In this document: one piece after another, positions 52,305 through 61,964 of the stretch
Position numbering within the stretch: the first letter of the stretch is position 1
Layout: each line of letters opens with the position of its first letter
NCBI RefSeq assembly: GCF_018326285.1
Contig: NZ_AP023362.1
Coordinates: 806,001-870,000, forward strand
DNA: 64,000 nt
Origin: Mycolicibacterium sp. TY81
GTDB lineage: Bacteria > Actinomycetota > Actinomycetes > Mycobacteriales > Mycobacteriaceae
Reading direction: 5' to 3'
Notes under the pieces: model-generated
What the model was told of the DNA's origin: nothing
The model's input: the letters and a program-made list of their open reading frames with translations, nothing else
Databases searched by the model: none
Made by a program: the position numbers and the translations under genes

Positions 52305-53613
52305 GTGATTCTTCGATGTGATGGTTTAGGCGGTCAGGGCCGCGGTGGTGGCCTCCTGTTCTGCCGGGGTGTCGTTGACGGTGCGTGATTTGCTCAGGAC
52401 GTCGAGGCCGAGGTAGCGGCGGGACTCGGCCCATTCGTCGTGTTGTTCGGCCAGCACGGCCCCGACGAGTCGGATGAGGGCGTCGCGGTTGGGGAAGATG
52501 CCGACGACGTCGGTGCGTCGTCGGATCTCCTTGTTGAGCCGTTCCTGGGGGTTGTTCGACCAGATCTGGCGCCAGATCTGTTTGGGGAACGCAGTGAACG
52601 CCAGCAGGTCCGGTCGGGCGGCCTCCAGGTGGTCGGCCACCTTGGGAAGTTTGTCGGCCAGGGCGTCGATGATCCGGTCATATTGGGCTGCAACCGATTC
52701 TGCGTCGGGTTGGTCGAATACCGAATGCAGCAGGGTGCGTACCCAAGGCCAGGATGCTTTCGGGGTGAGGGCCATCAGATTGGTCGTGTAATGCGTTCTG
52801 CAGCGCTGCCACGTGGCGCCGGGCAGGGGTGGCGCCGATCGCGGCCACCAGGCCCGCGTGGGCGTCGGAGGTCACCAGCTTCACACCTGAGAGTCCGCGG
52901 GCGGTCAGCGACCGCCAGAAGGTCAGCCAGCCCGGCGCCGTCCTCGGCGGTGGTGACGTCGATACCCAGGATCTCGCGGTAGCCCTCGGCATTGACTCCG
53001 ACGGCGATCAGGGCGTGCACGTTGACCACGCGGCCACCCTCGCGGACCTTGAGTACCAGGGCGTCGGCGGCCACGAACGTGTAGGGGCGGCATCCAGAGG
53101 GCGGGTGCGGAACGCCTCCACAGCGGTGTCGAGTTCCTTGGCCATCACGCTGACCTGAGACTTCGACAGCGCCGTGATGCCCAACGTTTCGACGAGCTTG
53201 TCCATCCGCCGTGTCGAGACCCCGAGCAGATAACAGGTCGCAACCACGGTCGTCAGGGCCCGCTCGGCGCGTTTGCGGCGTTCCAGTAGCCAGTCCGGGA
53301 AGTACGAACCCTGCCGTAGCTTGGGAATTGCGAGATCTAATGTTCCTGCACGGGTGTCGAATTCGCGGCGACGGTAGCCGTTGCGCTGGTTGGTCCGATC
53401 GGTGCTGCGTTCGCCGTATCCGGCGCCGCACAGGGCGTCGGCCTCGGCACCCATCAGGGTGTGGATGAACGTGGCGAGCAGCTCGCGCAGCATCGTCGGG
53501 ATGTGTGGTGGTGAGTCGTTCGGCCAGCACAGTCGGCAGGTCGATATTCTGGGCAACGGTCATCGCGTGGTTCCTTTGCTCGAGTGACTTTGACGGGTCC
53601 CTCGAAGAATCAC
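52305..53613 (-). mobile_element. IS256-family insertion sequence
   Basis: The outer ends share the inverted sequence gtgattcttcga (52305-52316 and 53602-53613), about 1.3 kb apart and framing one transposase gene. The exact outer boundary is uncertain by a few bases. No matching direct repeat was seen in the flanks. Confidence 0.75.
52326..53563 (-). pseudogene. IS256-family (mutator-type) transposase, four frameshifts
   Basis: Starting MTVAQNIDLPTVLAE at 53563, the reading frame is complete only if four single-base changes are corrected: an extra base near 53494, a missing G near 53087, an extra C at 52931-52933 and an extra G at 52826-52829 (plus-strand positions). The joined protein has the mutator-type pattern: RNGYRRREFDTRAGTLDL, ALSKSQVS, VTSDAHAGLVAAIG with catalytic Asp, and NPQERLNKEIRRRTDVV with catalytic Glu, ending TTAALTA. 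All errors are indels; no premature in-frame stop occurs in the corrected frame. Confidence 0.85.
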
Positions 53614-53743
53614 GCGATGACCTTCAATCAGTCGGCTACGACACGCCGGTACCGCTAATCAGGTCCGACTCATACACCACTCTGCTGGACGCAACCCGCA
53701 AGCGGCGGGTCTTCACTCGAAGGCCCACCGCTTGGCCTAGGCA

Positions 53744-54619
53744 TTACACCAGGGCAGCGACTGTGTCGTAGTACGTCTGTTTGTGTACACCTGAGGAGTC
53801 CAGAATCCCGTAGCCACCACCGTCGCCCGCGGTGTCCTGGTAGCAGAAGAACCACGTCAACGGGAAGGACGGATCCTGGTTGGCCAGTTGCCATGTCAGC
53901 CAGTCCGAGGCGTCAGTCAGGCTCACCTTGCCTGGCGTGATGTATCCGACTTCGGTGAATGCCATCGGCCGAGTGTCACCCTTGGCGGCCTGCGCCGCCT
54001 TGAGTGCGTTGATCTGGGCAATGCCGAATGGTGTCGTACGCGGATCCACGAACGTGGCGTTCTGGTCGTCTTTGATGCTGTACGGGTGGTAGCCCAACAG
54101 GTCGTAGTCACCGTTTTCGCCGGCGGCGTACATGCCGTTCAGCCAGTCGACCGGTGACTTGTTCGACCCGAACGTCGGGTACGCCGCCATGCCACCTGAG
54201 ATCACCTGTGAGCCAACAGCTCTGATCTTCGGCGCGGCAGCCTTGAGGTAGGACAGGTAGGTGGCTGGACTGCCGATGCTGAACGCGATCAGGTTCGGTT
54301 CGTTCCACACTTCGTAGTAGGGAATGCTGCCGAAGATCTGAACGCACTTGCCCACGAAGTTGCCGAACGCGGAGGCGCTGTGGTTGAACGGGTAGTGGAT
54401 GCCCAGGCACGGCATGGGGGTCAGGCCCCGGGCGACCAAGGCGTTGTTCACCGCGGTGACGGGAGCGTAGTTGGTCGAGCCGAAAGCGTTGCTCAAATAG
54501 CCCCAGTCGACCGCGAATCGGACTGTCTTGAAGCCCATTTTGGCAATACCGTCCAGAGCTTTCGCCAGGTCGGCGGCCGACAGCTGGCACAGATTGCTCT
54601 GATTGATTCCGATGGTCAA
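53744..54619 (-). CDS. Glycoside hydrolase, clan GH-A (GH5/GH39-like), no signal peptide
   Basis: This 291-residue single-domain TIM-barrel glycosidase has its acid/base Glu107 in YYEVWNEPNL and a likely nucleophile Glu223 in MAFTEVGY. TVRFAVDWGYL and LLGYHPYS are further clan features. The substrate is not predictable. The start is TTG 54619 with aagggga upstream. No signal peptide, lipobox or anchor is present, so export would need another route, or it acts inside the cell. It stands alone between an IS256 element and an integrase remnant, which suggests phage or island cargo. Similar domains occur in phage tail proteins, but no tail gene is nearby. Confidence 0.75.
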   Translation of the reverse strand: MTIGINQSNLCQLSAADLAKALDGIAKMGFKTVRFAVDWGYLSNAFGSTNYAPVTAVNNALVARGLTPMPCLGIHYPFNHSASAFGNFVGKCVQIFGSIPYYEVWNEPNLIAFSIGSPATYLSYLKAAAPKIRAVGSQVISGGMAAYPTFGSNKSPVDWLNGMYAAGENGDYDLLGYHPYSIKDDQNATFVDPRTTPFGIAQINALKAAQAAKGDTRPMAFTEVGYITPGKVSLTDASDWLTWQLANQDPSFPLTWFFCYQDTAGDGGGYGILDSSGVHKQTYYDTVAALV

Positions 54620-55405
54620 TTCAAATCCCCTTCATGCGTAGGCATCACTTTGAGAGTCGGGCGATCCCCTAGCGGCACTCATGTCGTTGGGCCCCCCTCT
54701 TTTACTATCAGCGGGGGCCGACAAGCTCTCTGGCGTGCGGGCTTCGGTTTGGGTCCCGGGCGGTGAAATATGTTGCGCGCAAGGAATTTATGGACTTTCC
54801 GGCGCCCCCTCGGAGGTCGACGTCGGCCGGACCCGCCGCAAGCGGTGCGGCCGCTTGCCGGATGAGGCTGCCGCACGACTCACGCTCAATCGGGACGCGC
54901 CGATCGGCCTCGACGCCTGCCCTCGGCAGGCGTGGACTCGGCGGTGTGGCGGGCGGATCGCATTGGCACCGAGGCCCGACAGGCTGTCGCGGATCGGCCA
55001 CGCGGCGGGGACGACGATGAATGTCTACGCGTGCCTGGACCGAGAATCTGGCACCGACATCGCCGCCCTCAGTTCCGTGGCGGTGTCAGCTGCGCCAACT
55101 ACCACGAAGCGATTGAGTCGTCGCACAGCGTGGGTCGGCAGCTCGCCGGGGCGGGCGGGAGCTCTGATGGGTCGGGCAGGTTGAACAACGTAGTCAAGTG
55201 TTGCCGCTGGAACTCCAACGCCGACCAGTCGGTTCGTCTTCTTGCTGTTCCTGCTCACCGTGACACTGGTCGATGACGATTGCCTTGACGCAAGACAGCC
55301 GGGTACCTCGCAGCACGGCCGAACCAGCGGCACAGGGCCGGACCAGAGGGGTGTTCCGAATGGGTGGTAGACCTGCGATAACAGGCCTACCAGCCACTTC
55401 GATGG
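54620..55405. other. Degenerate region between the glycosidase and tRNA-Gly
   Basis: There is no intact gene. The stretch contains a probable integrase C-terminal remnant around 54940-55090 and otherwise short open frames without ribosome sites. No copy of the tRNA-Gly 3' end was found by eye at the far side of the island. Confidence 0.55.
54940..55090 (+). pseudogene. Tyrosine-recombinase (integrase) C-terminal remnant
   Basis: The plus frame reads RLSRIGHAAGTTMNVYACLDRESGTDIAALSS over 54975-55070 (shown here as pieces: IGHAAGTTMNVYACL, then DRESGTDIAALSS). This resembles the conserved integrase end LGHxxxxTTxxxYxHL with its catalytic Tyr. Upstream catalytic boxes are not recognisable. It lies next to the 3' side of a tRNA gene, the usual place for an integrase. 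It is a weak match, but the position supports it. Confidence 0.4.
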
Positions 55406-55476
55406 AGCGGGCGACGGGAATCGAACCCGCGTAGCTAGTTTGGAAGACTAGGGCTCTACCATTGAGCTACGCCCGC
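55406..55476 (-). tRNA. tRNA-Gly (anticodon TCC)
   Basis: On the minus strand the gene runs from GCGGGCGTAGCTCAATGG to GCCCGCT. The anticodon loop is AGTCTTCCAAACT with TCC. The acceptor stem GCGGGC pairs with GCCCGC; CCA is not encoded. Its 3' end faces the mobile island, so it is the likely integration target. Confidence 0.95.
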
Positions 55477-55598
55477 GTGCACTGCTGCGATCACAGTACC
55501 GGCAGACAGTACCGGGACAGCGGCCGCCAATCCAATTGATGGTGTCGCGTGTCTAGGACGTAGTATCTCGACCGCGGTAATGCGACCGCGACGAGGCA

Positions 55599-55675
55599 CG
55601 GGGTGTAGCGCAGCTTGGTAGCGCATCCGCTTTGGGAGCGGAAGGCCGCAGGTTCAAATCCTGTCACCCCGACCA
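55599..55675 (+). tRNA. tRNA-Pro (anticodon TGG)
   Basis: The gene begins CGGGGTGTAGCGCAGCTTGG and ends CACCCCGACCA. The anticodon loop CTTTGGGAG gives TGG. The CCA end is encoded. It lies 39 bases upstream of tig, the arrangement known from other mycobacteria. Confidence 0.95.
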
Positions 55676-55714
55676 CCGACTGATGGCAAGTATCAAAAAA
55701 CAAGGAGTAACGCT

Positions 55715-57214
55715 GTGAAGAGCACCGTGGAGCAGTTGAGCCCCACCCGGGTTCGCATCAACGTGGAGGTGCCCTTCACCGAGCTTCAACCCGAGTTCGA
55801 CCAGGCCTACAAGGAGCTGGCCAAGCAGGTCCGCCTGCCCGGCTTCCGTCCCGGCAAGGCCCCGGCCAAGCTGCTCGAGGCCCGCATCGGCCGCGGCGCG
55901 GTGCTGGAGCAGGTCGTCAACAGCGCCATCCCGGCCCGCTACGGCGAGGCCGTCACCGCCCAGGACGTCAAGCCGCTGGGCCAGCCCGAGATCGACATCA
56001 CCAAGCTCGAGGACAACGACGAGCTCGTCTTCACCGCCGAGGTCGACGTCCGCCCGGAGATCACCCTCCCGGACCTGAAGGCCCTCACGATCACCGTCGA
56101 CCCGATCGTCATCAACGACGACGAGGTCGACGCCGAACTGCAGAACCTGCGCGCCCGCTTCGGCACCCTGACCGGGGTCGACCGCGCGGCCGCCGACGGC
56201 GACTTCGTCTCGCTCGACCTGTCGGCCACCGTCGACGGTGAGGACGTGCCGGAGGCCAAGACCGAGGGCCTGTCGCACCAGATCGGCTCCGGTCAGCTGA
56301 TCGAGGGTCTCGACGAGGCCATCATCGGCCTGAAGGCCGGCGAGTCCAAGGAATTCCCGACCACGCTGGCCGCCGGCGAGCACGCCGGTAAGGAAGCCCA
56401 GGTCACCGTCACCGTCAAGTCGGTCAAGGAGCGCGAGCTGCCGGAGCCCGACGACGACTTCGCCCAGCTGGCCAGCGAGTTCGACACCATCGAAGAGCTC
56501 AAGGAGAGCCTGGTCGCCCAGGTGCGCCGGGTGAAGCAGATCGGCCAGGCCGAGCAGATCCGCGACAAGGCCGTCGAGACCCTGCTGGAGCAGATCGAGG
56601 TGCCGCTGCCCGAGGCCATCGTCCAGGCGACCGTCGACGAGACCGTCCACAACGCGATCCACGGACTCGACCACGACGAGGCCAAGTTCGAGGAGCAGCT
56701 CAAGGAGCAGGGCAGCAGCCGCGAAGAGTTCGACGCGGACACCCGCACCAACGCCGAGAAGGCCGTCAAGACCCAGCTGCTGATGGACGCCATCGCCGAC
56801 GAGCTGGACGTCAAGGTCGGCCAGGGCGACCTGATGGAGCGCATCGCCCTGATGGCCCGCCAGTACGGCATCGAGCCGCAGCAGCTGATCCAGATCCTGC
56901 AGCAGAACAACCAGCTGCCGTCCATGTTCGCCGACATCCGTCGCGGCATGACGATTGCCGCTGTGGTCTCCGGTGCGACCGTCACCGACACCGACGGCAA
57001 CACCGTCGACACCGCGGAGTTCTTCGGCCCGGCCGGCGACGCCGCCGAGGCCGAGGTCGCCGAGGCTGCCGACGAGGCCGAGGCTCTCGCCGCCGACGAG
57101 CCCGAGGCCGTCGAGGACGAGAAGCCCGCCAAGGCCAAGAAGGCGAAGGCCGAGGCCAAGGACGAGAAGCCGGCCAAAGAGAAGAAGGCCAAGAAGGCGA
57201 AGGACGAGGACTGA
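55715..57214 (+). CDS. tig: Trigger factor (ribosome-associated chaperone)
   Basis: This 499-residue protein binds the ribosomal exit tunnel through [15 protein letters not shown] (the ribosome signature, about residues 45-60). The FKBP-type prolyl isomerase domain (about 155-240) contains [14 protein letters not shown]. The helical arms follow. The C-terminal 60 residues are a run of Lys, Ala and Glu, longer than in E. coli but usual in actinobacteria. The GTG start at 55715 follows aaggag by seven bases. The clpP operon follows, as in many bacteria, linking folding and turnover of new proteins. Confidence 0.95.
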   Translation: MKSTVEQLSPTRVRINVEVPFTELQPEFDQAYKELAKQVRLPGFRPGKAPAKLLEARIGRGAVLEQVVNSAIPARYGEAVTAQDVKPLGQPEIDITKLEDNDELVFTAEVDVRPEITLPDLKALTITVDPIVINDDEVDAELQNLRARFGTLTGVDRAAADGDFVSLDLSATVDGEDVPEAKTEGLSHQIGSGQLIEGLDEAIIGLKAGESKEFPTTLAAGEHAGKEAQVTVTVKSVKERELPEPDDDFAQLASEFDTIEELKESLVAQVRRVKQIGQAEQIRDKAVETLLEQIEVPLPEAIVQATVDETVHNAIHGLDHDEAKFEEQLKEQGSSREEFDADTRTNAEKAVKTQLLMDAIADELDVKVGQGDLMERIALMARQYGIEPQQLIQILQQNNQLPSMFADIRRGMTIAAVVSGATVTDTDGNTVDTAEFFGPAGDAAEAEVAEAADEAEALAADEPEAVEDEKPAKAKKAKAEAKDEKPAKEKKAKKAKDED

Positions 57215-57239
57215 GTCCTCGAACTCTGATCGTGGTACG

Positions 57240-57275
57240 GGTGCCGCAGGTGTCTTCACTGATGCCTGCGGCACC
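57240..57275 (+). terminator. Hairpin downstream of tig
   Basis: Perfect 11-bp stem (ggtgccgcagg with cctgcggcacc) and a 14-base loop in the tig-clpP1 gap, with no U-tract. It may end the tig transcript before the separate clpP promoter. Confidence 0.55.
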
Positions 57276-57390
57276 GTCCGCTCTCCGGCGACTGTGACGC
57301 TGTGAGCGAACTAGACCGCGTCGGGGACTCGCGGCCGTCGGCCGTTGGTTAATGTCGTGTGGACGAACTCGAGAAAGCAGGTATCCAGTC

Positions 57391-57993
57391 GTGACTGACA
57401 TGCGTTCAAGCGCACCGGGGCTCAACCTCACGGACTCGGTCTATGAGCGTTTGCTTGCCGAGCGCATCATCTTCCTGGGGTCGCAGGTCGACGACGACAT
57501 CGCCAACCGGCTGTGCGCGCAGATTCTGCTGCTGACGGCCGAGGATCCGTCCAAAGACATCCACATGTACATCAACTCGCCGGGTGGCTCGATCAGCGCC
57601 GGCATGGCGATCTTCGACACCATGGAGTTGTCGGAGTGCGACATCGCCACCTACGCGATGGGTATGGCGGCGTCGATGGGCGAGTTCCTGCTGGCCGCCG
57701 GCACCAAGGGCAAGCGTCACGCCCTGCCGCACGCCCGCATCCTGATGCACCAGCCGCTCGGTGGCGTCACCGGCAGCGCAGCGGACATCGCCATCCAGGC
57801 CGAGCAGTTCCACGTCATCAAGAAGGAGATGTTCCGGCTGAACGCTGAGTTCACCGGCAAGAGCATCGAGCAGATCGAGGCCGACTCCGACCGCGACCGC
57901 TGGTTCACCGCGCAGGAAGCGCTGGAATACGGCTTCGTCGACCACATCATCACCCGTGCAAACCTCAACGGCGGCAAGGGAGCCTCGAAGTGA
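57391..57993 (+). CDS. clpP1: ATP-dependent Clp protease proteolytic subunit 1
   Basis: This 200-residue serine peptidase has its catalytic Ser in [10 protein letters not shown], His in LMHQPLGG and Asp in ADSDRDRW, and begins [22 protein letters not shown]. In mycobacteria ClpP1 and ClpP2 form a mixed two-ring protease that works with ClpX or ClpC1 and is essential. The GTG start at 57391 matches the M. tuberculosis N-terminus; an ATG three codons later is open. The stop overlaps clpP2 (GTGA). Confidence 0.95.
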   Translation: MTDMRSSAPGLNLTDSVYERLLAERIIFLGSQVDDDIANRLCAQILLLTAEDPSKDIHMYINSPGGSISAGMAIFDTMELSECDIATYAMGMAASMGEFLLAAGTKGKRHALPHARILMHQPLGGVTGSAADIAIQAEQFHVIKKEMFRLNAEFTGKSIEQIEADSDRDRWFTAQEALEYGFVDHIITRANLNGGKGASK

Positions 57994-58640
57994 TCTCCAA
58001 GCATCTGAACCCGGAGCTGGCTCCGCAGGCCCGCTACATCCTGCCGCAGTTCAGCGAGCGCACCCACCTCGGTGAGCGCATCGTCGACCCCTACGCCAAG
58101 CTGTTCGACGAGCGCATCATCTTCCTGGGTGCCCAGGTCGACGACGTGTCCGCCAACGACGTGATGGCCCAGCTGCTGGTGCTCGAGTCGCAGGACCCCG
58201 ATCGCGACATCACGATGTACATCAACTCGCCGGGTGGCTCGTTCACCTCGCTGATGGCGATCTACGACACCATGCAGTACGTCCGCGCCGACATCCAGAC
58301 GGTCTGCCTCGGTCAGGCCGCGTCGGCCGCCGCGGTGCTGCTGGCCGCCGGTACGCCGGGCAAGCGCATGGCGCTGCCGAACGCCCGCGTGCTGATCCAC
58401 CAGCCCTCGCTCGGTGGCGTCATCCAGGGTCAGTTCTCCGACCTGGAAATCCAGGCCGCCGAGATCGAGCGCATGCGGACCCTCATGGAGGAGACGCTGG
58501 CGCGACACACCGGCAAGGAAGCCGCCGTCATCCGCAAGGACACCGACCGCGACAAGATCCTGACCGCAGCCGACGCCAAGGAATACGGGATCATCGACAC
58601 GGTCCTGGAGTACCGGAAGCTCTCGGCCCAGAAGGCCTAG
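57990..58640 (+). CDS. clpP2: ATP-dependent Clp protease proteolytic subunit 2
   Basis: This 216-residue partner of ClpP1 has catalytic Ser in [10 protein letters not shown], His in LIHQPSLGG and Asp in RKDTDRDK. ClpP2 is the ring that docks the ATPase in mycobacteria. The GTG start is coupled to clpP1 by a four-base overlap, and a strong terminator follows 11 bases after the stop. Length and sequence are typical. Confidence 0.95.
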   Translation: MISKHLNPELAPQARYILPQFSERTHLGERIVDPYAKLFDERIIFLGAQVDDVSANDVMAQLLVLESQDPDRDITMYINSPGGSFTSLMAIYDTMQYVRADIQTVCLGQAASAAAVLLAAGTPGKRMALPNARVLIHQPSLGGVIQGQFSDLEIQAAEIERMRTLMEETLARHTGKEAAVIRKDTDRDKILTAADAKEYGIIDTVLEYRKLSAQKA

Positions 58641-58651
58641 TCGCCGAACGC

Positions 58652-58695
58652 ACAGCGGCCGCCAGTCTGTTCAGACTGGCGGCCGCTGGCGTTTT
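58652..58695 (+). terminator. Intrinsic terminator of the clpP1-clpP2 operon
   Basis: Perfect 15-bp stem (cagcggccgccagtc with gactggcggccgctg) around tgttca, followed by gcgtttttg. The U-tract lies on the clpP strand. It also sits at the end of the convergent gene. Confidence 0.92.
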
Positions 58696-58698
58696 TGT

Positions 58699-60039
58699 TC
58701 AGTCCTTGGCCGAGGAGGACTTCGAGGCGCCGGACGGCGCGCCGCCCTTGGCCTTCTTGTCCGTGGTCTTCTTGTCGGCGGCCTTCTTGTCCTTCGTCGA
58801 ATTGTGCTGCGGCGCCGACGAATTATCGGTGCCGGGCTTCTCCGACTTTTCGGACTTGTCCGACTTCGCGGGCTTCTCCGGTTTGGTGGCCGGCGCCGGA
58901 TCGCTGTCGGTCTTGGTGGGCGAATCGTCCGTCGCGTCGGTCGTCTTGGCCGGCGAGGTGCTCGCGGTCGGTGCGGGCGAAGTCCTCCGGGTCCGCGGCT
59001 TGTTCACGGTCTTGGCGGGCTTCTTCTCGGTCTGGGTGGACGGCTTATCGGCACCGGTGGCGTCGGTCGTGCCCGCGTTGCCGGCAGCGGGGGAGTCCGG
59101 CTCCGACGCTTTGTCGGTCGCGGCGGTCGCGCGCGGCGCGGTCGACGCCACCGACGAGGCGGGCGACAGCTGCGGCTTCACCACGTTGAGCGGCAGCGCC
59201 TTGCCCGTCACCAGGACTGAGATGAAGTTCGCGACGGCGATCGCCGGTGACAGGGCAGCGAAGGCCGCGCCGGCGATGGGCGCGAGCGGAGCGAGTGCCG
59301 ACGGCAGCTGCAGCCCGGATGCCAGCGCCGACGGCGCGGCGGCCAAGGCCGAGCCGGCGGCGTTGGTCGCGTCGGTCACTCGCGTCTTGACGGTTTCGAG
59401 GGCCTGTTGGACCGGGTTGGCCGCCGTCGGGGACGGGGTGGCGACCGGCGCCGGGTCGGCTGCCGCGGCGGGTGCCGGGCCGGCGGCCGCCGGCACCAGC
59501 GCTGTCACCACCTGCGTCAGGTTCGCGACCAAGTCGTACGCGAACGTTCCCACCACCTGGAACGGGAGGGTGAACGCGTAGGACACCAGCGCGATCGGTA
59601 GCCACGGGAGATAGAAGGGATCAGTGGCCGCGCGATTCAGCATCACCAGCGGTATGGAAACCACGGAGACGGCAGTGCTCTTGGCTGCCTCGACCACCGC
59701 CTGTCCGAGGGCTGTGATCACGTTGATGACAGCGCTGCCGGCAGTGGCGAGCGGGTCGGTGGCTGCCAGGGGCGCCGGCGCTGCGAACGTGTTCGTCGCC
59801 GCGGTGGACGTGATCTGCTCGACCAACGCCTGCTCGCGGGTCGTCATCTCCTGGACGAACGCGGCGAACTGGACCGCGCGAGTGTCCAGTCGTGGGGCGC
59901 TGATGGGCGCGGCGTGCGTCTGGATTGCGAGCTGGCCGTTCGGCGTCAGGACGCAGGCGGCCGCGACGACGCCCGCCAGCGGCAGGCATTGGAGCCGCCG
60001 GCGCGCGGTGGAGGTCGTGGCGGGGCTGGGGTGATTCAT
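58699..60039 (-). CDS. Secreted Ala/Pro-rich protein with Lys/Ser/Asp-rich tail
   Basis: This 446-residue protein has a basic N-terminus and a hydrophobic signal segment (LPLAGVVAAACVL, about residues 20-32). The middle has long Ala-rich helices with hydrophobic patches (for example LPWLPIALVSYAFTLPFQVV near residue 145). The last 120 residues are low-complexity, rich in Lys, Ser, Thr, Asp and Pro, including SDKSEKSEKPG and KDKKAADKK. This resembles mycobacterium-specific secreted proteins of the loose PE-PGRS-neighbour type, but it lacks PE or PPE motifs. Function unknown. It converges with clpP2 and is divergent from the beta-propeller gene; the gap has a ten-C run. Confidence 0.65.
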   Translation of the reverse strand: MNHPSPATTSTARRRLQCLPLAGVVAAACVLTPNGQLAIQTHAAPISAPRLDTRAVQFAAFVQEMTTREQALVEQITSTAATNTFAAPAPLAATDPLATAGSAVINVITALGQAVVEAAKSTAVSVVSIPLVMLNRAATDPFYLPWLPIALVSYAFTLPFQVVGTFAYDLVANLTQVVTALVPAAAGPAPAAAADPAPVATPSPTAANPVQQALETVKTRVTDATNAAGSALAAAPSALASGLQLPSALAPLAPIAGAAFAALSPAIAVANFISVLVTGKALPLNVVKPQLSPASSVASTAPRATAATDKASEPDSPAAGNAGTTDATGADKPSTQTEKKPAKTVNKPRTRRTSPAPTASTSPAKTTDATDDSPTKTDSDPAPATKPEKPAKSDKSEKSEKPGTDNSSAPQHNSTKDKKAADKKTTDKKAKGGAPSGASKSSSAKD

Positions 60040-60093
60040 CGCGCGGTGGCCTTCCCGTATTCGATTGAGTGCGTTGGTCGTCGGGAGGGCGAT

Positions 60094-60103
60094 CCCCCCC
60101 CCC
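60094..60103 (+). repeat. Homopolymer of ten C between divergent secreted-protein genes
   Basis: An uninterrupted C10 tract lies 55 bases upstream of the minus-strand start (60039) and 140 bases before the plus-strand start (60243). It is the longest homopolymer I noticed in the window. Such runs are prone to slippage in mycobacteria, which lack MutS/MutL repair. Confidence 0.8.
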
Positions 60104-60242
60104 GCAAGCAGACTAATTGACGCAATTGGAACATTATGTCGAATGTCGAAGGCCGCCGCTCGCCGCGCGCCAAGAATTCACCAAGACGCCCACCGCACCC
60201 TGTGACGCGACCACGAATTCCGGCCACTGAACAGGACCTGCC

Positions 60243-61454
60243 ATGAGCCGACACTCACACCGCACCGCCGCGCTGGCCGCAGCCGCTCTCGCCGTGTCCA
60301 TGACGGTCGGATTGCCTGTGGCCCAGGCGAATCCCACTCCTGAGACCGCGAAGCAGGTGCCGTGGAACGAGGTGGGCGACGGCTGGACCCTGGCGACGTG
60401 GAACCCGGTCGCCGGGCACCGTCCGGGTGAGCGCCCGGCGCCCGACGAGCCGCGGCCCGAGAACGCCGCCAACACACTGTTTCTGATCGACCCGGTGGGG
60501 CGCCGGTACGCCGTCACGACGTTCGCGCCGAACGACAAGGGGTGGAAGCCGCACCTGCTGGACTGGTCGGGCGACGGCGGCCGGGCGCTGTTCTCGATGG
60601 GCGACGACACCGTCATCGTCGTCGATCTGCACACCGGCCGGCAGACGTCGTTCCCGTCTCGGGCGTCCGCGCGGTTCAGCCGCCCGAACGGTGAAGCGAT
60701 CGTGCTGTCAAGCAGCAGCCAGGGCCAGCCCAGCACGCTGCAGCGCGTTGACCTCGCGGGCAACGTCCAACTGACCTACCCGACCGAGAACCTCGCCGGC
60801 GCGGGCCGATTCGGCGGCGACTACCTCGAGACTCCCGACGGCACGACGCTCGTGCTGTCGACGGCCAACCGTGGCAACGACGCGGCCCCGCGAACCGACA
60901 ACAGCTTCGTCCTCGTGGGCAACGACGGCAGTGTCGGGCGGGTGCTGCCGGTACCGATGCCGAATGGCGTGTGCATGACGACCCGCTGGCTGACACCGAC
61001 GGATTTCGTCGCCCGGTGCAACATCGAGAACTCTGCGGCAAGCCAACTGTGGAAGGTGCCGCTCGACGGATCGGCGCCGACCGCGCTCACTGCCCTCAAC
61101 AACGCCAAGAACGAACCCGGATTCGACGGCGACTACGGCGACGTCGGGCTCTGGCAGTTGCCCAGCGGCACCTTCGTGCAATCCCTGGGCGCCTGCGGCG
61201 TCGTGTTCCTGTCACGGGTGACCAGCGATGGTCATACGCAGCGGGTCAAGGTGCCGGGGGCCGGCAACAAGATCGACGTCGTCGGTTCGTCCGGCGGCTC
61301 ACTGATTCTCAAGTCGACGTCAGGCTGCAGCCCGTCAACAGCGCTGATGTCCTACGACCCGGCCGCGAACGCCACCAAGGTGCTGCTCGGTCCCACCGTC
61401 AACGACGGCCGCGTCGTCGAGGCCATGACCTTCGGCCAGGGCTACCGGTCGTGA
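60243..61454 (+). CDS. Secreted beta-propeller-like protein
   Basis: This 403-residue protein has a Sec signal (LAAAALAVSMTVGLPVAQA, cleavage near residue 29). The mature part shows repeated strand patterns such as KPHLLDWSGDGGRALF, GTTLVLSTANRG and GSLILKSTSGCS, typical of a TolB/WD40-like propeller. Four cysteines near the C-terminal half may form disulfides. No enzyme motif is evident; binding of wall components is possible. It is coupled to the next secreted-protein gene by GTGA, making a two-gene secreted operon just ahead of an EmbR-like regulator. Confidence 0.7.
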   Translation: MSRHSHRTAALAAAALAVSMTVGLPVAQANPTPETAKQVPWNEVGDGWTLATWNPVAGHRPGERPAPDEPRPENAANTLFLIDPVGRRYAVTTFAPNDKGWKPHLLDWSGDGGRALFSMGDDTVIVVDLHTGRQTSFPSRASARFSRPNGEAIVLSSSSQGQPSTLQRVDLAGNVQLTYPTENLAGAGRFGGDYLETPDGTTLVLSTANRGNDAAPRTDNSFVLVGNDGSVGRVLPVPMPNGVCMTTRWLTPTDFVARCNIENSAASQLWKVPLDGSAPTALTALNNAKNEPGFDGDYGDVGLWQLPSGTFVQSLGACGVVFLSRVTSDGHTQRVKVPGAGNKIDVVGSSGGSLILKSTSGCSPSTALMSYDPAANATKVLLGPTVNDGRVVEAMTFGQGYRS

Positions 61455-61945
61455 GGCGGCTGGCCTCCGCGCTGACGGCAATGGCCGTCGCGGTCACTCT
61501 GTCGCCGGCCGCGCACGCCGACGACAACGCGACCACCGAGGCCTGCAGCTGGGTGCACGCCGACGAAGCCGCGGTCTTTCTCGAAGGTCCGGCGACAGCC
61601 GAACCGATCCGAACTCAACTCCCCGAATTGTCCTGCGCCTACCGGGTATTGGACGGACCGGTGGGTGGCCGCAGCCTGCTGTCCGACGTCCGTTTCGCCG
61701 ATGCGTTTCCGTGGGACGCGGCAACGACATTCAAGGAGGTGGCTGCGTGGCCCGGGGCCACCGAGGTCGACGGCGTGGGCCTGCGGGCCGTCTGCACGTA
61801 TGAACCGAATGTCACGCCGCCGTCGACGACGCTCACGGTGTTGTTGACGGGGGAGCGGATCTACCGCGTCACCGGCAGCTACGTGTGGCGCTGCGAAACT
61901 CTGAAGACGTTCGCGGAACTGGCAATAGCCCGCATCGGCCGATAG
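61451..61945 (+). CDS. Small secreted protein, function unknown
   Basis: This 164-residue precursor has a signal peptide (LASALTAMAVAVTLSPAAHA) followed by ACSWVHADEAAVFLEGP and three more cysteines (LSCAYR, AVCTYE, WRCET) that could pair. The segment pattern resembles mycobacterial DUF3558-type or LpqB-adjacent small proteins, but I do not recognise the family with confidence. The GTG start overlaps the preceding stop. It shares its transcript with the propeller protein. Confidence 0.6.
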   Translation: MRRLASALTAMAVAVTLSPAAHADDNATTEACSWVHADEAAVFLEGPATAEPIRTQLPELSCAYRVLDGPVGGRSLLSDVRFADAFPWDAATTFKEVAAWPGATEVDGVGLRAVCTYEPNVTPPSTTLTVLLTGERIYRVTGSYVWRCETLKTFAELAIARIGR

Positions 61946-61964
61946 CACCCGATACCCTCGGCCC

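Noticed and set aside
52111..52308. 65-codon plus-strand frame in the AT-richer patch
   Set aside because: No ribosome site, no recognisable domain, and it ends inside the IS256 terminus.
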